A stretch of DNA of 64,000 bases from Stagonosporopsis chrysanthemi (taxonomy: Eukaryota > Ascomycota > Dothideomycetes > Pleosporales > Didymellaceae), in assembly GCA_022560025.1 (NCBI GenBank), contig JAFISE010000060.1:111562-175561 (forward strand). The letters are read 5' to 3'. Below, one piece after another: positions 54,924-64,000 of this stretch. The notes under the pieces were generated by a model that was not told the origin of the DNA, did not search any database, and was given only the letters and a program-made list of their open reading frames with translations. Numbering within the stretch: the first letter of the stretch is position 1; each line of letters begins with the position of its first letter. Both the position numbers and the translations under genes were made by a program.

Positions 54924-57900
54924 ATGGCCAGCAACTGGTCGCAGCCGTGGCTCGACGACCTGAGCGAGGAGTGGGTGCCGCAGCCCGCCAGCCCGCCCGC
55001 AGAGTCCCCGCTGCCTGCGCCGACGCCCACCGCCCAGAGCGCGCCGCCCAAGCCGCGCAGTCGCCTGCCCCGCCCCAGGCACGAGTCCGAGTCGGCCTCC
55101 TTCTCAGACACGCCGCTCCGCTCCGACCTGCGCCCGACCAAGCAGCGCAGCGCCCTCGCCGCGCGCAGCAACAGCGACACCAACGTCGCCGCCCCCGAGT
55201 CCTCCTTCGCCGGCCCCGCCCGCGAGCCGTCGCGCTCCTTCTCGGCAGAGTCGCAGGGCTCGCTCCTCTACGGCACCGTCGCCCACAACACCGTCGCCGT
55301 CTCGTCGGCCAAGGCAAACGGCCACTACGAGACGCCCGAATGGAGGCGCCGCCTGGTCAAGGGCGAGGGCAGCGAGCAGAAGGACCTCTTTGCGCCCTCT
55401 GGCCTCGAGAACATCTTCGCAAAGCCCGCAGACACGCCGGCCAAGCAGACGCCGCAGTCCAAACGCAAGCTGGGCGTCTTGAGGGGGCTGTCGGCCCTGC
55501 CCTCCAGTCCACCGCCATGGCCAGCACCAGCCAGCGAGTCGGATGACGATCAATCCGCCTCGCAGACAGGGAGCCAAGTGCACCACCGTCAAGACTCGCA
55601 ACAGGCAGCCTCAACTGCAGACCCCGGGGAGTCGCTCTCCATCTCCGTACAGGAACCCGCACGGACAGTGAGCGCCCAAATCGAATTCGAGAACGAGCAA
55701 TTCAGCCCGGTCTTGATCAACACCGAGCTCGAAATCGGGCACACCCCCAACTCGGCACCCCAGTTCAGAGGCTCCGAACTTGCAAACAGGTTACGCCAGA
55801 TCGGCTCGCCGCCGACCGACCTGCAAGCTGCCATACCAGAAGAGAGCTCGCTCAACTACACCCGAGAAGGATCATCTTTTGCTAGGATACATGACGACTC
55901 CCTGCCCGAAGGCCTCCCGGCCGGCACGCCCGATATCGCCGACGTGGGCCGATTTGTCCAAGTCAGAAGGGGCGGCTACTCTATGGACGGCTCTTTTCGA
56001 AGACGACCTCTCAGTCCCTCGCCTGAGAGAGCATCTACACGACAGGCATCTACACGAAAAAGTACCGGCCGCAGCAACAGCACCGTACAGACTACCATCA
56101 GAGATGGTCGGGCCGGTGCCAGCGACTCAGCCATAGTAGATGACTACGACGATAGCCCCAAAACGCCTCACCAACGAGTGGGTCAGCTCTTGAACCCCGA
56201 TCGAGCAAAAAGCTCTGGCAGCCCCCTGAAGCTTTTTGGCGCGCACGACACGTTCACGAGCAACCGTTTGATCAGACGCCTGAGCCAACTGGAGTACAAA
56301 CCAGATTCAATCACATCAAGCAGTGTGCAAGACACCAAGGCCGAGATGGTCAGGCCTGTGGTGCATGTCAAGTCAAGATTGGCTTCAGTGGAGGAAGTCA
56401 GCGGCCTGCCCAATGGTACTCCGCCAGTAGATGCTCAGCGCTCATCGGCACGTCGCGTAAGCGCTTTCGGTCAAGGCCAGCTTAACAGGTACCAATTCGA
56501 TGGCGACTTCTCGGTCCTGTCTTCGGGGAGATCAGACGCGGGGGACGACAGTGCGCCTGAAGACTCGCCTCGGAGTGATGTTGCTCCTCCGGGCAGTCGC
56601 CCACCCTTCAAATTCCAAATCGATAACTCGCCCCCCCGCGAACCATCGCGAAGTACACGTCAGTCGTCGCGACATGTTTCGAACCCGTACAGGACAGTGA
56701 GTCGATCGGGCCCACAGTTCAAGCGCCATGTGCCAGCGATAAGAATAGAAGTACAAGAAGACGATCACCAGGACCTTAGCGATGGCAAACGTGGCCCAAC
56801 TTCACCCTTTAAGAACCCGACACCCAAGCGCCGAAGAACCATCAATGACACTCTTGAGGAGGGTGACTTCAGCGAATCGCGAATTGACATGACATCACCC
56901 CCAACACAAGACTCGCACGCAGCAATACAGGCAGTCATTGGACAAAGTTCACATTACCTCAACCCTGAGAACGGTTCCAGCGCGACCCAGTCTGATTTGC
57001 TGGCTCGGCGGCACATTCTAAGACCACGAAATCCAACTCCCAGTCAGCGAAGGCGTGAAGAGATCGAGGCCGAAATCATCGAGGCGACAGAAGCATTTAT
57101 GCAAGCTTCTCCCAAGCTGGACACAATAAGAGAGCAGCTGGAGCCGTCCATGGCCTCAGACGAAAGTGATGAACAAGATCGAGCCACTGCGGTTGCAAAC
57201 GAAGTCGCCATGTTCACCTTGAAGAGGCAAGCCATGCGGAAACCGCATCGCAAGCGCTCTGTAACGACCCAGGACTTCTTAGACGAAGCGTTGAAGATCA
57301 TGAACTTCATCCGTACCAAAGGCAAACCGAGCAGTGGGCTTGGAAATCTTGAAGAGGCTTCTGAATTTGATATGCCAGAGGATGCAAGCGAGCAACCCTC
57401 TGCATCACTTACGTTCGAACGGCCCCCTACCCGAGAAGGCCGGCTCTCCGCGTGGCGGGACCCAAACAAACGTCAATCGGATCCCAGAATCGTCTCACGC
57501 CTTCGCCAGTATGAGGAGACGGGGTCGGAAAGCTTCTTGAGCTCATCAGTGAAGTCAGTAAGGATCTCGAGGTTGAAACGGGCAGTGCAAGGGGATGAAA
57601 CCCGCGACTCCACGGAGAGAGGCGATGCCCGCAATTTCAGTTATCGCATACGACCCTTTGGCCCTATTGGCAGCGAATATGACCCTAATGACGCTCGCCC
57701 TCAGACTGGCCAGTCTGCTGGGTCGTCATTCGGACACACCATCGCTACAAACTTCTCGCGCCGGTCTGATCAAGTTGCGACTCTCGCCCCGGAAGCAGTC
57801 GCACACCTCATACCCCAACAAATTGCAGGTATGAGCTTCAACCGAGAGAAGAAAATATGGGTCCGTCAGAAGAGTCCTTCAAAGGAGCACCGATTTCCCG

Positions 57901-60356
57901 AGGAAGACCATAGTAGTTTGAATCAGAGCCAGAGCGAAGAGGATCCGTTCGGTAACATCCCAGATCTGTCAGTGAGCGAGACGAAGGACCACATTGTCCA
58001 CTCGGCGTTTCCTGCACGCCCTCAACCGACTGCCGAGACGCTCATAGAAGGGGATGAAGCCGAAGATGAAGGCCGTCCAACGACATGCGCAAGCTCTGTT
58101 CCTTCGAAAAGTTCGAACAACTTCGGATGGAGTTTCACAAAGACAGAGACACGGGCCACATCGTGTAGCACACAGGTACCGCGCAAAAGAAGCGCCCAAA
58201 AGGCCGCGGCTCTCCAGACAACCTACGCGATCCCGGAATCTGACGAGGAGGATATCGAACGTGAGTACCAATACTTCGAGCGTTGCAACGTAGCGACACC
58301 TAAGCTTCCACGAGCCCGCGTTCGCGACATCACCATCTCTTTCGCCGAGCGAGAAGCTGGAGACGCCAACAGACGACGCACAGAACCTAAGGATCATTAT
58401 GGGCAACCCCAGCACGGCATCTCAGGCGCTCCACAGGCGATCAAGTCACCTTGGTCTAATGCAAACGGCACGAGCACGCTGCCTAGAACAAGGCCAAGCC
58501 AGCGACCCAGGATACTCGGCGAGGGCGACTTGTCAATCCTAGATGAATTACATGCGAAGAAATACCGGATGGAACTGTCGATGAATGTTGCTGCACCAGC
58601 TCTGCAAGGCAAGCATAACACACTGCTCGTAGCCCCTTCATCGCCATTGAAGGGGGATGTGACATTCATGCTCAGTGAATTGCCCGACTTCACGCTCAAT
58701 CAAGTTGACGAGTTTGAGCAGCCAGATCGAGTTATTGTCAAGCACGATGGGACCCGTTATGCGAAAGCGCTCGAGGATCGTTATGCTCAGGGCACTGCTG
58801 AGCTTGTGAAAGCGTTGCAAGACATTGAGCCAGACGAGCCCTATTGGGAAGACTTGCGTGAGGTTTCTCTCCGCGGCAAGAATCTTGGTAGCCTACACCG
58901 TCTGGATGAGCTCTGTTACCGTCTTGAGGAGCTTGATGTGTCGGACAACAACATCAGCCAAGTTGAGGGAATACCGTATGCAATGAGGAGATTACAAGCA
59001 CAGAACAACTCGCTCAATGGCCTAACATCTTGGGCGACTTTGGGCAACTTGCAGCACCTGGACATTTCAAGAAATGACATCGATAGCCTCGATGGTCTCG
59101 CTGAATTGGTGCATCTGCGGGTACTGAAAGTCGACGACAACAAGCTGAAGTCTCTGGATAGCATCCTGCATCTTGATGGTCTGATTGAGTTACATGCTGG
59201 TAACAACGACATCGACCTGGTGGACTTTGCGCGCTCAAATCTGTAAGTCGAGAACATGCATCGCCTCACGTTAGTATCTAACAATTGAACAGGAAGTCTT
59301 TGACTGATTTGGATTTGCGAAAGAACCGCTTGCTGGAGGTACGGAATGTGCACCGCCTGTCGCAGCTCCAGCACCTAAACCTGGGTAGGTACTTTCCTCT
59401 ACCTCGCACGTACCTGGCTGACATATACAGATGACAACGAACTCGATGAGTTCCCCCTATCTGACACGCCTTCCGAGCCGTGCAAAAATCTACGATCTCT
59501 CCGGATGTGCCGGAATGGTATGACAGCGCTTGACGTTGAGGGACACTTCCCAAGACTCGAGGCTCTCTACATTGACGGCAATTCTTTGACGCATGTGGAC
59601 GGGCTAGAGCATCTACATCGTCTCCGCACTTTCTCCGCAAGAGAGCAAATGCTGGGCACCGACTCGGATACGGAGACCTGCGTCAGCGACCTGGTCAAGA
59701 ACACGGACGTTCACAACCTTTACATTTCTCTCAACCCAGCATACACACTAGGTATAACACAACATCTCTTGAATCTCCAGCGGCTCGAGCTCGCATCAAT
59801 GGGTCTGAAAGAGCTACCTGACAACTTTGGACAACTGGCTCCAAATATTCGATCGCTGAACCTCAACTTCAATTCTATACAGGACCTTCGACCACTGCTG
59901 AATATCAAGCGTCTGAGCGAGCTCCTTCTTGCAGGCAACAAAGTCGAGCGCCTGCGCCAGAACGCAATGGTTCTAGGAAAATTCCCATCGCTCTCGAAGC
60001 TCGATTGGCGTGACAACCCTGTCACCTCACGCTTCTACGCGTTGGCATCGGAGAACAGAGTCATGTCTCTCAGGCGATACCCAGATGATGAGCAGCTGAC
60101 TGATCGCTTCGTGCTTCCACGTGGTGACTTGGAGGCAGACGAACAGCACCAGACACGTCTTGACTACGAGACACGTATCCGACGTCGCGTCACCGAGATG
60201 ATGCTAGCCAACATGTGTCGCGAGTTGCGCGAGCTCGACGGCTTGCCCTTTGAGAAGGCTCGTGTTCTGGTGAAGGACGACGTTTGGGAGCGATTAACCA
60301 TGCTTGGCGTCATCAGACGGAAGCAGCCGGAACAAACGAACGACGAGAGCTACTGA
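54924..60356 (+). CDS. cdc11: Septation-initiation scaffold, Cdc11/Nud1 type (leucine-rich repeats)
   Basis: Spindle-pole-body scaffold that anchors the septation/mitotic-exit kinase network; related to fission-yeast Cdc11, budding-yeast Nud1 and animal centriolin. Exons 54924-59242, 59293-59384 and 59431-60356 encode 1778 residues. It starts with a short conserved-looking motif NWSQPWLDDLSEEWVPQP. About 1250 disordered residues follow, rich in Ser-Pro and basic sites suited to cell-cycle kinase control. The C-terminal ~450 residues hold leucine-rich repeats: LEELDVSDNNISQVEG, LQHLDISRNDIDSLDG, LRVLKVDDNKLKSLD, LTDLDLRKNRLLEVR, LQHLNLDDNELDEF, IRSLNLNFNSIQDLR and LSELLLAGNKVERLR, capped by KLDWRDNPVTSRFYAL. 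Both introns (50 and 46 nt) lie in the repeats. The ATG is in an optimal context. Confidence 0.93.
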
Positions 60357-60851
60357 AGCATCGAACTCACGCGGGATGTTGTATGATCGACGAGCTGCTG
60401 CGGGCGGACGCAAGGACACGGAGGAACAAACAAAACATGGCGTATTGGGATGGGTATTTGAGGGGATCAGCATTCGAATGCATTATTGGGTAATTACCTG
60501 GCGTTGAAGCAGGAGTTTTCAGAACATCTTATACACAAGCGGAGTATTTTTGTTTGGCGCAGCGTCAAACCGCGCTTGATTGTTGGTATCCGTATCTGGC
60601 GGCTGTATTTGTATAAATTGAATTTGCTTTCTCTTTGCAAGTCATGAATGCAGCACCATCATCATCGTTGCCGCTGTCTGCAAATCAACGTAGGGATGGT
60701 CCACCGCAGACGTGTCTGGCTCCTCCCCGCGTCGATCTGAAACGGCAACTGACCGCTGCTGTCTGTGCGCCACACGCACGCCAATCAGAACGCCTCTACC
60801 TCGACACCGATCGTAGAAGCCCACAACTTTCTAACCCAACATGAACTTCAA
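60357..60851. other. Spacer between cdc11 and the UNC-45 gene
   Basis: 495 bp containing the cdc11 3' UTR and the next promoter. A TATAAAT lies at 60612-60618, about 240 bp before the next start. No gene. Confidence 0.5.
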
Positions 60852-60855
60852 ATGA
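60841..60855 (+). promoter_or_regulatory. Four-codon uORF overlapping the main start (ATGA)
   Basis: ATG AAC TTC AAA TGA; its stop overlaps the main ATG at 60852. It would force leaky scanning or termination-reinitiation unless transcription starts downstream. Confidence 0.5.
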
Positions 60856-63344
60856 ACATCAATTCTCCCCATCTCCAGCGCTCAAGCATGTCTTCCATCT
60901 CTGAAGAAGAAAGAGCGTTGCAGCTTGCGCAGGCCGCGAGCGAGAGCCTAGCCTCTGGTGATCTGGCGGCAGCGGCAAGGAAACTACGGGAGGCTACCAG
61001 CATCGCTCCTGAGAACGTGCAGATCAAGGAAGCATGGGAGAACTTAAGGCAAGAGGAGGACAAGAGCGAGTTTCTGGCAATTTGCAAAGTCTGGGTGCAG
61101 AGCAAGGATGAAGCCGACGGCGAGCGCGCGCTAAAATCGCTCAAGGAGCGACCTCTGAAGCAAGAGCAGGCGGAGCAGGCAATGCAGATCCTCAACGACT
61201 TCAAAGATGAAGACGATGTCCTGGACCATGTTACCGGCGAGTTGTTGAAAAATGTCGGCGCTCAAGTGTGGCTTGCACAGGCTGTGCGGGACCGCCCCAC
61301 GCGGACCTACTATGAGTTGTTCCCACGGGGAGACGATTCTATCGACGGACTGCTCAAAGTCCTGCTCAACCGCAGCCTCTGGCACGACGACGCCAGCTTT
61401 AGAGAGAGCCACAGGGACGTCTTCCAGCTATGTCTCGCCATGCTTATGGAGGAGGCGCTCGACCATCCAGAACGCGCCATGAGAGGTGTCGCGCAGCTAC
61501 TAGCCCATCATGCAAACCATCTCGAGAATATCATCGACGCCGACAGCTTTGATGTCATTCTTTCTTCGCTTGACATACGGCTGCCAAAAACTCTTCGCGA
61601 TCAAGCTACTCTCGCTAGCATCAAGCTGTTTGAGCTCAGCCCGGACATCGCAAAAGAACTGATCTCCAAATTCGTTACACAGCGTGCGGAGAAGGGTGAT
61701 GCGGACAATCTCGTCGTTGCGTTCTCAGCGGCCACGGCCATCTTCCCGATTGCGGTCGAGGCTGCTGCCGCCCTCTTCCTCACGGATGGCTTCGTCAGCA
61801 CGCTGGTCCCGGCGGTGGAGAAGAAGAAGTCCCACAAGCTGATCCAAGTGACGCTGGAGCTGATCAGCGCTGCATGTGTCGACAAGAAATGTCGAGAAGC
61901 CATCAACCGCCATTGCAGGGACTGGTTAGACATGGTTGCGGACAGCCCTGACAAAGGACGTGCCAATCTTGCCGCGCTCATTCTCATCAAGCTTGGTGAT
62001 GAAGAGGCCCCTTCTTCGGAAAATCCTCAGATTGTTACCCCTGCAAAGATCGACCAAAGCGATCTGATTGCAAACTTCAAATCGATGGTCATCAGCACAG
62101 ACGCCGGCAGCAAGCAAGACTCGATTGAAGGTCTAGCCTACGCATCCCTCCAAGCAAGGTTCCGCGAAGATTTGTCAAACGATTCGCGGTTTCTGAAGCG
62201 TCTCGTTGAGATCATGAGTGCTCCGTCGGCGCCGGGAAATATCATTTTTGGCGGTCTCACCATCTTCGCCAACCTCACAGCATTTCTTCCCATCCAATCC
62301 GACGAAGAGAAGAGGATGGCGCAGCTCAAAGCGTATGCCAACGTGCAGAAGCCCTCGGCGCCAGATGATCTCCTTGACAACGAGCATGCTACTGCCAGGT
62401 GCACACGAGTTCTGCAGGCTGGTGTTGTGCCATTGCTAGTGCAAATCTGCAAAAAGGGCACACCTAATGTGTTGTCACAGAGCAGCCAGATTCTACTAAA
62501 CCTTACCAACGATAAGAAAGGACGAGGACTGATGACACAGCAAGGCGCGGTCAGACTGCTCATCGTCACTTGGGAACACATGGTCTCGACCGCCACTTCA
62601 TCAAAGATCGGCACAGCGTCTTTCTCACCAACTGCACAGCCTGTAACCGCGCAAGCCCTCTCCCGCCTCCTCATCAGCGTCAACCCCAGTCTTGTCTTCA
62701 ACTCCACGCTCCCACCCACGTCCGCCATCAGACCCCTACAGAGCCAGCTTCCACGCACCGACTCGTCCATCTGGCAACTGCACGCCTTCGAAGCGCTGCT
62801 AGCACTCACCAACCTCGCGTCCACCGACCAAGCAACGCAAAACCACATCATCCGCAGCACATTCGACATCATCGCCGACGAGCTGCTGCTGAGTCCCAAC
62901 ACGCTGCTGCGCCGCGCCGCAACCCAACTCGTTTGCAACCTGATGGTCTCGCCGTACTGCGTGGAGAAATTCGCCGACGCCTCGCCCCGCGCGAAGCACC
63001 GCCTGCATCTCCTGCTCGCCATGACCGATGTCGACGACGCGCCGACGCGCAGTGCAGCCGGTGGCGCGCTGGCCACGCTGCTCTCATGCGGCGAGATCAC
63101 GGTCACGCCGTTTCTGCAGCAGGAGAAGGGCGTCGATTTCCTGATTGGCTTGGTGCGGGACGACGATGATGAGCTCAGGCACAGGGGCATTGTGTGCCTG
63201 CAGAGCGTGGGCGAGGTGCCGGCGGGCCAGGCGGCTGTCAAGGGCAAGGGTGGCGTGGAGGCTGTTGCCGAGGTCCTGGAAAGCACGAGCAGTCCGATGG
63301 TGAAGGAGGCGTGCAGGGACGCGCTTGCGGTGTTGAAGGGCTAG
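60852..63344 (+). CDS. UNC-45/Cro1/She4 myosin-binding co-chaperone
   Basis: Hsp90 co-chaperone that folds and stabilises myosin motors; in fungi it supports actin patches, endocytosis and polarity. A single exon of 830 residues. The N-terminal ~60 residues form a short TPR-like helical pair (EERALQLAQAASESLASGDL, AARKLREATSIAPENVQIKE). The rest is armadillo/HEAT-type alpha repeats: the central domain (LFLTDGFVSTLVPAVEKKKS, LIQVTLELISAACVDKKC) and the C-terminal UCS part with LVQICKKGTPNVLSQSSQIL, LLNLTNDKKGRGLMTQQGAV, LQLHAFEALLALTNLASTD-like (HAFEALLALTNLAST) and ATQLVCNLMVSPYCVEKF. Length and order fit She4/Cro1. The start could also be the second ATG at 60888; a small uORF overlaps the first. 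Confidence 0.93.
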   Translation: MNINSPHLQRSSMSSISEEERALQLAQAASESLASGDLAAAARKLREATSIAPENVQIKEAWENLRQEEDKSEFLAICKVWVQSKDEADGERALKSLKERPLKQEQAEQAMQILNDFKDEDDVLDHVTGELLKNVGAQVWLAQAVRDRPTRTYYELFPRGDDSIDGLLKVLLNRSLWHDDASFRESHRDVFQLCLAMLMEEALDHPERAMRGVAQLLAHHANHLENIIDADSFDVILSSLDIRLPKTLRDQATLASIKLFELSPDIAKELISKFVTQRAEKGDADNLVVAFSAATAIFPIAVEAAAALFLTDGFVSTLVPAVEKKKSHKLIQVTLELISAACVDKKCREAINRHCRDWLDMVADSPDKGRANLAALILIKLGDEEAPSSENPQIVTPAKIDQSDLIANFKSMVISTDAGSKQDSIEGLAYASLQARFREDLSNDSRFLKRLVEIMSAPSAPGNIIFGGLTIFANLTAFLPIQSDEEKRMAQLKAYANVQKPSAPDDLLDNEHATARCTRVLQAGVVPLLVQICKKGTPNVLSQSSQILLNLTNDKKGRGLMTQQGAVRLLIVTWEHMVSTATSSKIGTASFSPTAQPVTAQALSRLLISVNPSLVFNSTLPPTSAIRPLQSQLPRTDSSIWQLHAFEALLALTNLASTDQATQNHIIRSTFDIIADELLLSPNTLLRRAATQLVCNLMVSPYCVEKFADASPRAKHRLHLLLAMTDVDDAPTRSAAGGALATLLSCGEITVTPFLQQEKGVDFLIGLVRDDDDELRHRGIVCLQSVGEVPAGQAAVKGKGGVEAVAEVLESTSSPMVKEACRDALAVLKG

Positions 63345-64000
63345 ACAGAGCGCGAGGTGGAGTGTGTCGATGCTGCAAAACAAACAGCTCGCCTCCTTTT
63401 CTCTCTCTCTCTCTCTTGAATATGGGCTGGCCTGCACACAACCTCGCATCCAGAGACAAAAATACTCCTTAGCATACCTGCTCTCCCCACTCCTTCTCCC
63501 CCATTGTATCGTACCAACAGCCGCGCTACTACCTCCCACCCGCATGGCGGCAATTCTACAAAAATCAAACCCCCCATGTCTTCACTCCCCCCTCACACGC
63601 TGATCGTCCCACAATAGAAATGCATCCCAATCAGTAGCCACAGCAGAGCAACGAGCTCGCGCGCAGCATGCATGGCGTGGCCTTCGCGGGCTGGGACGCT
63701 CTGGCGGAGAGAGGACCCTGCGTGGTGCGTACCGTACAGCCTCAGGTGCGTGTGATCAGATGCTTCGTTCTGCGGCGCAGGATCAGATAGCAGATGGCAT
63801 TCGCTGCCATCTGCTGGGGGAAGGCTTTCAAATCGCTACGCTGGGGAGTGGTGTTTTACGTCACATTACAGAGAGATGAGGGGGGGGGGGGGGGGGGGGG
63901 GGGCACTGCAAGGGGGGTTCTTTTCCACTTAAAATTTTTACTTTTTTCTTTTTTTGTGTTGGGAGGGAAGGGGGGGTGGGCAAGGGGGACACAGGGGACG
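63345..64000. other. Right edge: 3' flank and low-quality G-rich end
   Basis: Contains the UNC-45 3' UTR with (CT)8 at 63401-63416, then non-coding sequence. The last ~120 bases are G-rich with T/A homopolymers, much like the sequence around the gap in cch1. No gene seen. Confidence 0.5.
63880..63903. repeat. Poly-G tract (24 nt) near the right edge
   Basis: 24 consecutive G followed by messy G-rich sequence to the window end; probable sequencing or assembly artefact. Confidence 0.75.

Overview
This window comes from a filamentous ascomycete nuclear genome (Pezizomycotina; Dothideomycetes is my best guess, from gene content only). The evidence is small spliceosomal introns of 44-108 nt with GTAAGT/GTATGT-like donors and CTAAC/CTGAC branch sites, a split nuclear tRNA gene, and classic fungal proteins: Cch1, CpcA/Gcn4, Kcs1, Cdc11/Nud1, UNC-45/She4, Dbp4, Dbp10 and Zn2Cys6 factors. 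I built gene models by hand, joining exons across consensus splice sites with phase checks. I ran no similarity search.

Layout, left to right. 1-3645: N-terminal part of the calcium channel Cch1 (minus, runs off the left edge), with an assembly gap and poly-G artefact in one intron. 4912-7601: a DDT/PHD-finger chromatin protein (plus). 7.6-14.7 kb is gene-poor, with a broken zinc-finger-repeat gene (9521-11385, minus) and a tRNA-Leu(UAG) that seems to carry two different introns (13411-13560). 14728-16.2 kb: the amino-acid-starvation regulator CpcA (minus), with an upstream-ORF leader and an unusual start. 18110-20056: a fungal transcription-factor-domain protein without a zinc cluster (minus).

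21.5-27.4 kb is compact: a CIA30-family gene and a hidden DUF202 membrane gene diverge from a 184-bp spacer; RPA2 and the DEAD-box helicase Dbp10 diverge from a 243-bp spacer. 27.4-32.7 kb has no convincing gene and lies upstream of a Zn2Cys6/PAS-like regulator (32729-34786). 36.7-41.4 kb: a DNAJC8/Spf31-like spliceosomal J-protein diverges from Dbp4, which converges on an AflR-like Zn2Cys6 regulator.

43.9-45.1 kb: a secreted-N-terminus seven-helix membrane protein (minus). 46.2-46.5 kb: a small two-exon gene of 81 codons. 46961-51001: the inositol hexakisphosphate kinase Kcs1 (minus). 52174-54306: a disordered nuclear-type protein (minus), diverging from the septation-initiation scaffold Cdc11/Nud1 (54924-60356), followed by the myosin co-chaperone UNC-45/She4 (60852-63344). 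The last bases contain another poly-G run and look like a low-quality contig end.

Most genes are housekeeping: calcium entry, inositol pyrophosphate signalling, amino-acid control, DNA replication, ribosome biogenesis and splicing, cytokinesis and myosin folding. I see no transposon, CRISPR array or biosynthetic cluster. The most unusual object is the tRNA-Leu with a canonical anticodon-loop intron plus a 52-nt insert with perfect spliceosomal-intron signals in its variable arm.
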